Origin: Balneola sp.
GTDB lineage: Bacteria > Bacteroidota > Rhodothermia > Balneolales > Balneolaceae
Assembly: GCA_017643645.1 (NCBI GenBank)
Contig: JAEPNB010000003.1
Span: 372,001-436,000, forward strand
Direction: 5' to 3'
DNA length: 64,000 nucleotides
The notes beneath the pieces were generated by a model. The model searched no databases. It was not told the DNA's origin and saw only the letters and a program-made list of their open reading frames with translations. A program made the translations under genes and the position numbers. This document shows, piece after piece, positions 52,621 through 61,601 of this stretch (position 1 is the first letter of the stretch; each line of letters opens with the position of its first letter).

Positions 52621-53775
52621 ATGGCTCAAAATGAAGTGAATCCATTGGATTTTTTGATTCTTGTTGTGGACGATTCAAAGCCCAATGTGGTGCTCCTGTC
52701 TCATGTTTTGGAGAAAGAAGGTTTTCGTATTGAGAAATGCTACGACGGCGATGAAGCATTAAAGAAAGTGAAAGAAGTTAATCCTGATATCATCCTTCTG
52801 GATATAATGATGCCAAAAATGTCAGGATTGGAGGTAGGTAAAGCTTTAAGAATGTCTGAGTTTGAAGACATCCCAATTATATTTTTAAGTAGTTCGAATG
52901 AATCAGTTGATAAGGTAAAAGCTTTTGAGGCAGGGGGAGTAGATTTTATAAATAAACCTTTTGACAGGGATGAACTTATTACCAGAGTTCGAAACCACTT
53001 AATGCTTAAGGTGCTGAAAGAAGAAAGAGAAGAACAGCTTCGAACATTAAAAGAAAGAGAAGTTGAGCTAAGTGAAGCCAACCAAAAGAAACATAAGTTA
53101 ATGAGAATGCTTAGCCATGACTTTAAGAATCCTATTTCAGGCATAATGGGATTGGTGACAATTCTCTTGGAGGATGACGAGCTTGATGAAGTCGAGAAAA
53201 ATGAAATGCTTGATCTGATAAAAATAAGTAGTGAGAAACTATTAGAACTTGTGAAAGACCTTTTAGATAAAGAAGTAATCGGAGGTGAGTTTGGAGCTTT
53301 GGAGATGGATGAGGTGGATATTATTGATCTTGCAAATAATGTTATATCATATAATAAACCAAAGGCTGCACTAAAAAAAATAGATCTTAGCTTGAGCACT
53401 TTTCAGGATGAGTTAATTGTGAAGTTAGATAAAGAAAAAATTCGGTACGTGTTAAATACACTGGTTTCTAATGCGGTTAAGTTTACGCTGGTAGACGGAG
53501 AAGTAAATATTGAATTTCTTAATTTCAAAGATGACTCATTTTTAATTAAAATCAGTGATACAGGAATAGGAATTCCTAATACAATGCTACCAAATTTTTT
53601 AATATCATCTAATAAAGAACAAGTCTCAAATCCCGGAGGTATTTTGGGAGGTGGACTTGGACTTGAAGATGTTCAATCTTATGTCGATGCTCATGAAGGA
53701 AGGATATGGGTAGAGTCAGAAGAGAATAACGGAACAACCTTTTTTATAGAACTACCACTGGGAAATTTACAATAA
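52621..53775 (+). CDS. Receiver-histidine kinase hybrid protein
   Basis: 384 residues. An N-terminal receiver with Asp17-Asp18, phospho-acceptor Asp61 (IILLDIMMPKMSG) and Lys112 (NKPF), a coiled-coil linker, then a kinase core with His166 in LSHDFKNPISG, N box LVSNAVKF, and G boxes DTGIGIP and GGGLGLED. No membrane segment, so it is cytoplasmic and must take its input through the receiver. It is first of a tightly packed operon and likely controls polysaccharide production. Confidence 0.9.
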   Translation: MAQNEVNPLDFLILVVDDSKPNVVLLSHVLEKEGFRIEKCYDGDEALKKVKEVNPDIILLDIMMPKMSGLEVGKALRMSEFEDIPIIFLSSSNESVDKVKAFEAGGVDFINKPFDRDELITRVRNHLMLKVLKEEREEQLRTLKEREVELSEANQKKHKLMRMLSHDFKNPISGIMGLVTILLEDDELDEVEKNEMLDLIKISSEKLLELVKDLLDKEVIGGEFGALEMDEVDIIDLANNVISYNKPKAALKKIDLSLSTFQDELIVKLDKEKIRYVLNTLVSNAVKFTLVDGEVNIEFLNFKDDSFLIKISDTGIGIPNTMLPNFLISSNKEQVSNPGGILGGGLGLEDVQSYVDAHEGRIWVESEENNGTTFFIELPLGNLQ

Positions 53776-53777
53776 AT

Positions 53778-54710
53778 ATGTCGCATACAATTTTAGTAAT
53801 AGATGATGATGAACCAATTCACATTATGGCAAAAAGTTTGCTCGGTAAAGAATTTCAACTTGTTAATGCGAGAGATTCTCAGGAGGCTATAAATATACTT
53901 TCTGAAACTCCTGTAAATTTAATTTTATCAGATATTCATATGCCGGGATTATCCGGTTTAGAACTGCTGGAATCGATCAGAGACGATAAAGAAAAGAGCA
54001 AGATTCCTGTACTAATTATGACAAACCTTCCAACTGTTGAGAAGGAACAAAAAGCCCTGGATCTTGGAGCAGTTGATTTTATAAAAAAAGAGCGTTTCAA
54101 TACAGATCGTGAAGGAGTTATTGAGTTGGTAAGAATGAAAATTCTTACAGATGTTAATGTAAAAGGTTTAGATGAGGATCTTGAGAAGAGTAAAAATAAA
54201 CTTGTAATGAAATTGATGGAGTCAGCAATTAAAGGCTCTTTTACAGATACAGCTGAGACTTTTTGCACTTATTTATCAGACATTCTCAATAGTGATCTTT
54301 TAACTTTCTTTGTATTGGAAGAAGGAAACCCTAATCCACTTATCGTACATGGTGATGTTAAACCATCTGAAACTGATTTCTCTACTTTTCAAAATTCGAA
54401 CTCTTTTGATCACTTAAGTGCTAAAAAAGAGTCCTATCTGAGCAATCATATTTATAACGAAGAATTTGGTTGCTTTCTTGACTTCTCTACCAAAAATGAA
54501 ATGCCAGCAGAGATAGGTGTTCCTTTGTTTTCTGCAAATGAGAAAGCAATGTTGATGAATAATCTGAGTGCTCCAACAGAAGCGGAACTTTTCGGAATGT
54601 TGATAATTAAGCGGTCGAAATTATTTTCAAGTAAAGAATTCGAATTAATTTCAAGATTAGTAACACAAACCGGTGCAATACTTTGGAGGCTTTACCAAAA
54701 AAATAAATGA
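53778..54710 (+). CDS. Response regulator with C-terminal GAF-like domain
   Basis: 310 residues. Receiver domain with Asp10-Asp11, phospho-acceptor Asp52 (LILSDIHMPGLSG) and Lys near DFIKKERF. After a helical linker, residues about 150-305 look like a GAF domain (DTAETFCTYLSDILNSDLLT, EIGVPLFSANEKAMLMNN, ELISRLVTQTGAIL). No DNA-binding domain, so the output is probably protein or ligand contact. Two bases behind the kinase gene. Confidence 0.85.
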   Translation: MSHTILVIDDDEPIHIMAKSLLGKEFQLVNARDSQEAINILSETPVNLILSDIHMPGLSGLELLESIRDDKEKSKIPVLIMTNLPTVEKEQKALDLGAVDFIKKERFNTDREGVIELVRMKILTDVNVKGLDEDLEKSKNKLVMKLMESAIKGSFTDTAETFCTYLSDILNSDLLTFFVLEEGNPNPLIVHGDVKPSETDFSTFQNSNSFDHLSAKKESYLSNHIYNEEFGCFLDFSTKNEMPAEIGVPLFSANEKAMLMNNLSAPTEAELFGMLIIKRSKLFSSKEFELISRLVTQTGAILWRLYQKNK

Positions 54711-55894
54711 AACTGAATAATACTTCCGTCTTACTGATAATTGAAGGAACTTATCCCTGGTACAGAGGGGGAGTTAGTGAATGGGTCTATCAATATTTGA
54801 AAGAACTGGATAGTTATGATTTTCATATTCTTCAGGTAGCTACTGATGAATTTAAGCAACTGGATCCTTATAACGCTCTATATCCGATTACCGAAAATGT
54901 TAAGTCATTTACCCGTGTACCCCCACCAACTTTGAAATCGGATTGGGAAACGGCTAAAGAGACTTGGTTTCAATCTATTGTTGAATCGGTTCCTGTTTAT
55001 AAATACAATACCATCCATGTAACTAACACAGGTTTTGCAGGATGGTTAGGTATTCGATTATCAGATGTTTTTAAAACCCCACTTGTACTAACTGAACACG
55101 CTTTATACTGGAAAGAGGTAGAAAAGGGAGCTGTAGCTTTGGAATGTGGCTACCAAATTCCGGATAATTTTGAAGCAAAATCAGAAATCGTAGATATTTT
55201 TAAACAAATTGCTTCTGAAGTCTATTCTTCTTCAGAAGAGGTTGTTTCGGTTTCAAGGATCAATATTCCATATCAAATACAATTTGGAGCAGATTCACCC
55301 ATATATATTCCCAATGGGGTTCCTACTGATTTGTTAACCCCTGATAAAATAAGGAAGAAAACACCGGTTATAGGATGGATTGGAAGATGTGCGGAAATGA
55401 AAAATCCAAAACTGTTTTTTGAGATTGTGGAAGTGTTTCAGAATAAGTCTCTGGATGCAAGCTTTATTATGATGCTAAGCGATGCTAATGAAAAAGAACT
55501 TGAACAGGAAGTAAGGGCATTGGCAAAAAAATATCCTGAAGTAAATATGATCTGGAATGAACCGGCTCATCAGTATTTGCATCAGTTTGATATGTTGTGT
55601 ATCACCAGTCATAATGAATCTCAACCTTTAGTTATGTTTGAAGCACTGTCAAATAAAGCATTGCCTATTGGCTGGGAAGTAGGGGATTTGACTTCCGAAT
55701 TTGGTTTCGTTGTTCCATCAGGTACCAGCACCAACACTCTGGTTGATCAGGTAAGTGCCCTATGGGAAGATTCATCAAAATTCAATGAGTTGACGGAAAG
55801 CAAATATGATCTGGTAGCTTATAATCATACATGGACTTCCATTTTCAAAAAGTACGACGAGCTTTTCCGAGAACTTTTAGTTGAAGATGCTTAG
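54707..55894 (+). CDS. PelF-like GT4 glycosyltransferase, first copy
   Basis: 395 residues. The N-terminus, LLIIEGTYPWYRGGVSEWVY, has the PelF-type glycine-rich loop, then LTEHALYWKEVEKG and, in the second domain, VIGWIGRCAEMKNPKLFFEI, then SHNESQPLVMFEALSNKALP with the donor-binding E-x7-E type pattern partly kept. PelF polymerises GalNAc/GlcN units of Pel from UDP-sugar. It is shorter than the next gene's product, and overlaps the response-regulator gene by 4 bp. Confidence 0.82.
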   Translation: MKLNNTSVLLIIEGTYPWYRGGVSEWVYQYLKELDSYDFHILQVATDEFKQLDPYNALYPITENVKSFTRVPPPTLKSDWETAKETWFQSIVESVPVYKYNTIHVTNTGFAGWLGIRLSDVFKTPLVLTEHALYWKEVEKGAVALECGYQIPDNFEAKSEIVDIFKQIASEVYSSSEEVVSVSRINIPYQIQFGADSPIYIPNGVPTDLLTPDKIRKKTPVIGWIGRCAEMKNPKLFFEIVEVFQNKSLDASFIMMLSDANEKELEQEVRALAKKYPEVNMIWNEPAHQYLHQFDMLCITSHNESQPLVMFEALSNKALPIGWEVGDLTSEFGFVVPSGTSTNTLVDQVSALWEDSSKFNELTESKYDLVAYNHTWTSIFKKYDELFRELLVEDA

Positions 55895-55896
55895 AG

Positions 55897-57486
55897 ATGG
55901 AAGAAGTAAAACCAGTCGTATTATTTGAAACAGAAGGATCTTATCCATTTAGCGGGGGAGGGGTAAGCACCTGGGCTCATATATTATGCACTGAGTTACA
56001 AGAAGAAGTGGATTTTCATCTGATGGCAATTACAGGTAATCCATTTGTAGAACCACGTTATAAGCTTCCGAAGAATATAACAGATATTATCCATATCCCG
56101 CTTTGGGGCGTTGAGGAACCTGTCCATTATTTCGATAAAACAATTCCGTTCTCAGGACAAATTGAAAAAAAAGCCAGAACTACAAAAGAGGTAGTAAAAC
56201 ATCACTTTCTGCCATTATTTAGAGATTTTATTTCATGCCTGAATGACCCGTTTCAGGATGTAGACAAGATCAGTGACATCATATATGGATTTTGGAAATT
56301 TTTTCAATCCTACGATTATAAAATTACCATGAAAGAACCCATGCTTTGGGTAGTTTTCAAGGATTCGCTTCTAGAAAAATATGTTGAAAATTATGATCCC
56401 GAGTTAGGAGATACGCCAAAAGTAATCGATATGACTTTTGGGATGAGGTGGTTGTACCATTTTTTAATGCCTGTAGCTTCTCCGATCCCTAAAGAAGTGA
56501 ATATCTCTCATTCTACGTTAGCCGGCTTTCCGGCTTTAGCTTCTATTGCAGCAAAGTATGAATATGGTATTCCCAGTATGGTAACGGATCACGGAGTGTA
56601 TATGCGCGAACGTCTTATCAATGTTGGACGTTCTGATATGACTTTCTTTTCCAAAAAAATGCTTGTTGATCTCTCTACTATGATAACAAGAGCTGTTTAT
56701 CATACTGCTGATCAGATTTCGCCGGTTACTACGGCAAATCAAAAATGGGAAGAACGCTTTGAAGCAAAACCAGAAAATATTTTACCGATATACAATGGTG
56801 TGGATACAGATCTTTTTAAACCTACACCTAAGCCAACTAAGACAGAAGGTACGCCAACGGTAATAGCTGTAGCTCAGGTATTTCCGTTAAAAGATATAGA
56901 GACAATGATTCGAACGTGTGCTGTAGTTCGGAAAACAATCCCAAACGTACAATTTACTGTATACGGTAGTTTGGATGTGGATACAGATTACGTAGAAACA
57001 TGCAGGGAACTTATCAAAGAACTTGATCTTGAAGATAATTTCACGTTTGGTGGATTTCATAACAATCCAAGCATGATTTTTAATGAAGGGGATATATCGA
57101 TTTTAACCTCTATATCTGAAGGGTTTCCATATACGGTAATTGAATCAATGAGCTGCGGCAGACCTGTTGTTGCAACCGATGTTGGAGGAATAAAAGACGC
57201 CTTAGAAGGGTGCGGAATACTTTGTAAACCGCGCTCACCTGAAGAAATTGCAGAGGGAGTAGTTCAGTTATTGGAGGATACCGACCTTAGAATTGAACTC
57301 GGAAATAAGTCCCGTGAGAAAGTACTTCTTAATTTTACTACAGACAGATCGGTTAAAAATTATCTGGAATCTTATAAACAACTGGCAGCTAAGCCAAGAG
57401 AACCTTTAAAAAATAAAGTAAAAACAAAGTCAGTATTAGACCTTCTTGAACATTTAAAAGTTAAGAGGTTGGCTCATGCAAACTGA
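55897..57486 (+). CDS. pelF: PelF-type glycosyltransferase, second copy
   Basis: 529 residues, the full PelF length. The DUF3492 domain starts FETEGSYPFSGGGVSTWAH and includes PRYKLPKNITDIIHIPLWG and HSTLAGFPALASIAAKYEYG; the GT4 domain has VIAVAQVFPLKDIETMIRT, LTSISEGFPYTVIESMSCGR with the donor-binding Glu pair, and PVVATDVGGI. It is the likely cytoplasmic polymerase of a Pel-like polysaccharide. It overlaps the exporter gene by 11 bp. Confidence 0.88.
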   Translation: MEEVKPVVLFETEGSYPFSGGGVSTWAHILCTELQEEVDFHLMAITGNPFVEPRYKLPKNITDIIHIPLWGVEEPVHYFDKTIPFSGQIEKKARTTKEVVKHHFLPLFRDFISCLNDPFQDVDKISDIIYGFWKFFQSYDYKITMKEPMLWVVFKDSLLEKYVENYDPELGDTPKVIDMTFGMRWLYHFLMPVASPIPKEVNISHSTLAGFPALASIAAKYEYGIPSMVTDHGVYMRERLINVGRSDMTFFSKKMLVDLSTMITRAVYHTADQISPVTTANQKWEERFEAKPENILPIYNGVDTDLFKPTPKPTKTEGTPTVIAVAQVFPLKDIETMIRTCAVVRKTIPNVQFTVYGSLDVDTDYVETCRELIKELDLEDNFTFGGFHNNPSMIFNEGDISILTSISEGFPYTVIESMSCGRPVVATDVGGIKDALEGCGILCKPRSPEEIAEGVVQLLEDTDLRIELGNKSREKVLLNFTTDRSVKNYLESYKQLAAKPREPLKNKVKTKSVLDLLEHLKVKRLAHAN

Positions 57487-59104
57487 AGAAAGAGACACTA
57501 TTCTTGAAAAAGAAGATCTATCAGTTATTGAAGAATTGACTCAACAGGTTTATGACCTGATAGGAAATCCACTAAGTGTTTGGGCAGTGGCTGCTACCAT
57601 TGAGTCGTTGGGAGTAAGAGATGTAGACGCAACTACTGATTATGGATTTAAGAGTGTTTTTGATTTAGCAGAGGAAGTTTATAAAAGGCTTAAAAAGCAT
57701 ATAAAAGGTAAGTATGAGGAAGAAAGTGAATCAGAGTTTAAACTTGGTGATGTAGGAGAAAGTTTTAAACTATTCTTCAAACATTTTGGTATGGGAGTAC
57801 TTTTTACCATGCCGATGATTTCTCAGATTGCAGCTATTATTATTTTTGAATATGCGCTTTGGGCCTGGTTTCGTTTTAATGTGGCTCAGGCAACCATGAT
57901 AGCCATGGGGACTATAGGAGCTTTTATTATTACCGGTGGTTTTATTCAGGTGCTTGGAAGGCTTGTTTCAAAATATATGGGGGAAACTAATTACTATTTA
58001 AGCTGGAAAGCTATTAAAGCAGTAATGTATTTTGCCATACCTCTTGTTTTGGGAATTGCTGCACTCGTTTTTATAGTAAATGTAGTTCTTCCGTTTTACC
58101 CTCAAAGAATGGTAACAATAGGGCTCACCTATTTTATCCTTATCTCCAGTATGATGCTTTCAGCGGCCGTTTTGTATGCTTCCCAGCAAAAGCTGATTAT
58201 TTTAGGCAGTATTTTAGTAGGAACACTTTCCGTTGCATTTGGAATGGAAGTACTTGATTGGGGGATTTATCTCTCGCAATGGTTGGGAATAGGAATAACT
58301 ACAGGGTCACAGATAATCTATATAATAATTTATTATCAGTATAAGATCAGATCTAGCCGTCAGCGTTTGTTTAAACAATCTCTGCCGAATCTTGAGGTGA
58401 GCTACTATAACACTTACCGATATTTCTTGTATGGTTTTGGGTATTTTACTTTTCTGTTTGTAGACAGAATTTTGGCTTGGTCTGCCGGACCACCACCACC
58501 ACCCTATATCATTTGGTTCAATACTCCCTATGAACTTGGAATGGACTGGGCGTTATTAAGTTTTATATTTACAATAGCGTTGCTGGAGTTCATAATTCAT
58601 TTATTTTCACATAGGATTATACCTGCTCAAAAGAAAACGGATATTGATAAGCTTAAGAAGTTCAATTTATACTTTAGTAATTTTTATTCATTACAACTTG
58701 TGCTTCTCTTTTTTGTTGGAATAATATCAATTGTATTGACTTATTACGGAGTGGAAGCTTTAAGAGTTTTTGAAGATGATTATCCCGAAATAAGAGATTT
58801 CTTCGCAAATCCATTAACCTTTAAGGTATTTTGGATGGGAAGTATTGGTTACTTGTTTTTGGTTTTTGGACTACTGAATTCACTATTCTTTTTTACAATG
58901 AATAGGCCGGAATTTGTACTTTATTCTATGCTCGCTGCATTAGCAGTTAATGCATTAACAGGCTATATATGTAGCAGAGTAATAGGATTTGAATATGCTG
59001 TAGTAGGTTTAATTGCAGGCTCTATTACATTTGCAGCAGTTACCGGATTAATCGGTAAAAGATTTTTTAAACATTTGGACTATTTTTATTACTCTGCATA
59101 CTAA
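57476..59104 (+). CDS. pelG: PelG-type polysaccharide exporter with N-terminal extension
   Basis: 542 residues. About 12 membrane helices start near residue 100 (LFTMPMISQIAAIIIFEYAL) in the MATE/Wzx-like pattern of PelG; SKYMGETNYYLSWKAIKAV and FTFLFVDRILAWSAG are PelG-like segments. Usual PelG is about 455 residues; the extra ~95 soluble residues at the N-terminus (KEDLSVIEELTQQVYDLIG ... VYKRLKKHIKGKYEEES) are not part of the core. It likely moves the chain across the inner membrane with the PelF protein. Confidence 0.8.
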   Translation: MQTEERDTILEKEDLSVIEELTQQVYDLIGNPLSVWAVAATIESLGVRDVDATTDYGFKSVFDLAEEVYKRLKKHIKGKYEEESESEFKLGDVGESFKLFFKHFGMGVLFTMPMISQIAAIIIFEYALWAWFRFNVAQATMIAMGTIGAFIITGGFIQVLGRLVSKYMGETNYYLSWKAIKAVMYFAIPLVLGIAALVFIVNVVLPFYPQRMVTIGLTYFILISSMMLSAAVLYASQQKLIILGSILVGTLSVAFGMEVLDWGIYLSQWLGIGITTGSQIIYIIIYYQYKIRSSRQRLFKQSLPNLEVSYYNTYRYFLYGFGYFTFLFVDRILAWSAGPPPPPYIIWFNTPYELGMDWALLSFIFTIALLEFIIHLFSHRIIPAQKKTDIDKLKKFNLYFSNFYSLQLVLLFFVGIISIVLTYYGVEALRVFEDDYPEIRDFFANPLTFKVFWMGSIGYLFLVFGLLNSLFFFTMNRPEFVLYSMLAALAVNALTGYICSRVIGFEYAVVGLIAGSITFAAVTGLIGKRFFKHLDYFYYSAY

Positions 59105-59113
59105 GGACATCCT

Positions 59114-60736
59114 ATGAGTAAAGACGTAAAAGACTACATAAATATAATAGGAAGCAGGCTTGGAAAAGCCTTTGCGATAGATTCGTTTGGAACTGAAGAA
59201 GAGCTGGAGTTTTGGGCTCTTTCGGCAGAACATATGTCTCGTAAGCAAAACCCAACGTTTCAGAATATAATTACCTGGATAGATTTGTTGTATCAGGCTC
59301 CTGTACACTTTGTGTATAAACTGGAAAAAGAGCACCTTATACTTATTAAACGACAATTGATTTCAGAGAATTTATTACCTGAAAAATCCGGAGGAGGTAA
59401 GCCCGGGAAGGTAGACGCTCAAAGAACGCAGTTTATTCAGGATTTTGAAAATCAAATGCAGAATCTTGAGAAAAAGAGGCAGTGGGATGAAGACTTCAAA
59501 GAACATGGGGTTTCTGCTCATACAATCGGAAATTGTGAACATATCCCGCTCTACAAAAAGAACGGAGAATTTTGGGGCATATATGTAGTAGGGCCTAATA
59601 TTAAAAGTCCTGAAAACATGGTTCCTAAGTTTTCAATTGTAAGTAGATTGTTATCTTCTTGGTTAATTACCTTAGATGAACAGGAAAAAGAATCCCAAAA
59701 AGAGTATCAGGATAAAGTTCATGGACTAGTTAGAGAACTAGGGACAGGAGCGTTAAATACAAAGGGGATTTCCGAACTCTTACTTTTATATATAATCAAT
59801 TCTTTACAGGCGAAATCCGGCGCAGTCGTTGAGTATAAGAATGGAGCTCCTTTACTTATCGCTTCAAATAACCTGGATGAGCAATATCTGAAAGCACTTC
59901 TCGGGCTCTCGGGTGATAAAATGTATGATCTTACCGAAAATGGATTCAGTATTTCAGATTCAGGAAAAGAGATCGTAAATAAACTGGAAGTTGAGCCTTT
60001 GATTCTGCCATATATAGCTGAAGAGGCAAAAGGATTTATTTGGATACACAGAAGTGAAATAAACGAAAATAAAGACACCAATCCGGTGTTAGGTGATATA
60101 TCTGTTATTGTAGCAAAACTTTTCGAATTCAGAGATGTTAATAAAAGCTTCTCAGACGACTTGCTTGATGCGTTTTATAAAATGCTTCGCGCAATTGAGA
60201 AAAAAAGAGAGAAAACTAAATATCATTCCCCAAGAATGATCGCTTTTGTTGAAATGTTCGGAATGCTTTTTGGATTGGATAATAATGAAATGGAGATCAT
60301 TAAAACTACTGCAAAGTTACATGATATCGGATATGTAGGAGCAGCAGGCATTAGTTCTTTGGCGAGTATCGGGTCAGAACTGGCTCATCCTATCGCTGGA
60401 GCGACTATGATTAGTAATCTGCCGGTTCATAATGATATAATTGAAGGTATTAAAACTCACCATGAATGGGTTAATGGTAAAGGAACCCCTAATGAGATCA
60501 GAGGGGAAGATATTCCATGGACTGGTAAAATAATATCCGTATATGAATTTGTGGTAGATTTTTTCGAATCAAATCCTGATGTAGCTCCTGAAAAAGAAGA
60601 AGAAATGTTGGAGAAGCTGAAATCCAATTTAATAGAGCGTGCGGATGTTCAATTTGATATGGTATTGATTCCTACAGTTATACAACAACTAACAATGCTT
60701 GGTTGGTCAGGTTGTTCGCAATTGGGAGTTGAATAA
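59114..60736 (+). CDS. GAF-containing HD-GYP domain protein
   Basis: 540 residues. Residues about 1-190 and 200-340 look like two sensory, GAF-like domains joined by helices. The C-terminal third is HD-GYP: KLHDIGYVG (His403-Asp404), LAHPIAGATMI (His425), THHEWVNGKGTPNEIRGEDI (His449-His450, GTP in place of GYP) and PWTGKIISVYEFVVDF. HD-GYP enzymes hydrolyse c-di-GMP. In known pel operons c-di-GMP is sensed by PelD (GAF plus degenerate GGDEF) at this place. Nine bases follow pelG. Confidence 0.88.
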   Translation: MSKDVKDYINIIGSRLGKAFAIDSFGTEEELEFWALSAEHMSRKQNPTFQNIITWIDLLYQAPVHFVYKLEKEHLILIKRQLISENLLPEKSGGGKPGKVDAQRTQFIQDFENQMQNLEKKRQWDEDFKEHGVSAHTIGNCEHIPLYKKNGEFWGIYVVGPNIKSPENMVPKFSIVSRLLSSWLITLDEQEKESQKEYQDKVHGLVRELGTGALNTKGISELLLLYIINSLQAKSGAVVEYKNGAPLLIASNNLDEQYLKALLGLSGDKMYDLTENGFSISDSGKEIVNKLEVEPLILPYIAEEAKGFIWIHRSEINENKDTNPVLGDISVIVAKLFEFRDVNKSFSDDLLDAFYKMLRAIEKKREKTKYHSPRMIAFVEMFGMLFGLDNNEMEIIKTTAKLHDIGYVGAAGISSLASIGSELAHPIAGATMISNLPVHNDIIEGIKTHHEWVNGKGTPNEIRGEDIPWTGKIISVYEFVVDFFESNPDVAPEKEEEMLEKLKSNLIERADVQFDMVLIPTVIQQLTMLGWSGCSQLGVE

Positions 60737-60745
60737 GTTTCATTA

Positions 60746-61600
60746 ATGCATAATAAGTTACCACTGATAATTATCTATTTGCTAACTGTAAATTGTATAT
60801 CATCCAGTAATAAGCTCTCAGAAGGTTCGACCTACGACTCCTTTGGAGTTGTGTATTCTGATATCAATTCTACTTTGGCTTCCGGGTATAAACTGTTGAT
60901 TGTAGAGCCGTATTTTTACAGCAAACAGGATATCAATGATTTCCATTCAAGAGGAATAAAAGTTGTAGCATATCTTTCTTTGGGAGAAGTGAATGAATCA
61001 CGCAGATATTTCAATGATTTCAAAGAGATTGGATTAATTGGAAAGAATGAAAATCATGGTTCGTACTTTACAAATCTTTCTGATAATAGAATAAAGGATA
61101 AGTTCATCAACGAAATTGTTCCGGAGTTGCTTTCATATGGTTATGATGGCCTATTTCTGGACACCATTGACGCCGTGGCTCCATATACGCTCAGAAGAAG
61201 TATGGAACAGGACATGGTTGAGTTGATATCGGGTATAAGATCCCGCAACCCTGATAAGTTGTTAATTCAAAATGCGGGTTTTTTTCTGTTGGATAAAACA
61301 GCTGCTTATGTTGATGCAGTTACGATTGAAGCTGTAGCTTCAGGTTATGATTTCAACAAGAATGAATATCAAATCAAATCGAAAAAACAATATGAAGAAA
61401 GGCTGGATCTTATAGATTCTTTACATACTAGCTATGGGATTCCATTTTTGATTATTGATTTTGCAGAGAATTATGAAAACTCTTTACAAATTAAATCCAG
61501 ATTAGAAGATTCCGGATTTCCTTATTTTATAAATAATATTGAGTTTCGGGGATTGCCAAATTTCAAAGGACAATCATCAAAACTAAAGAAAGGAGCATAA
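60746..61600 (+). CDS. GH114-type endo-alpha-1,4-polygalactosaminidase lipoprotein
   Basis: 284 residues. Lipobox LLTVNC places the acylated Cys at residue 17. The TIM-barrel of the GH114 (DUF297) family is evident: RGIKVVAYLSLGEVNESRRY, YDGLFLDTIDAV with the acidic strand end, LIQNAGF, AVTIEAVASGYDF and FLIIDFAEN. In Pel systems such a domain is the N-terminal part of PelA and cuts the polymer. Here it is a separate lipoprotein, 9 bp behind the HD-GYP gene. Confidence 0.86.
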   Translation: MHNKLPLIIIYLLTVNCISSSNKLSEGSTYDSFGVVYSDINSTLASGYKLLIVEPYFYSKQDINDFHSRGIKVVAYLSLGEVNESRRYFNDFKEIGLIGKNENHGSYFTNLSDNRIKDKFINEIVPELLSYGYDGLFLDTIDAVAPYTLRRSMEQDMVELISGIRSRNPDKLLIQNAGFFLLDKTAAYVDAVTIEAVASGYDFNKNEYQIKSKKQYEERLDLIDSLHTSYGIPFLIIDFAENYENSLQIKSRLEDSGFPYFINNIEFRGLPNFKGQSSKLKKGA

Positions 61601-61601
61601 T

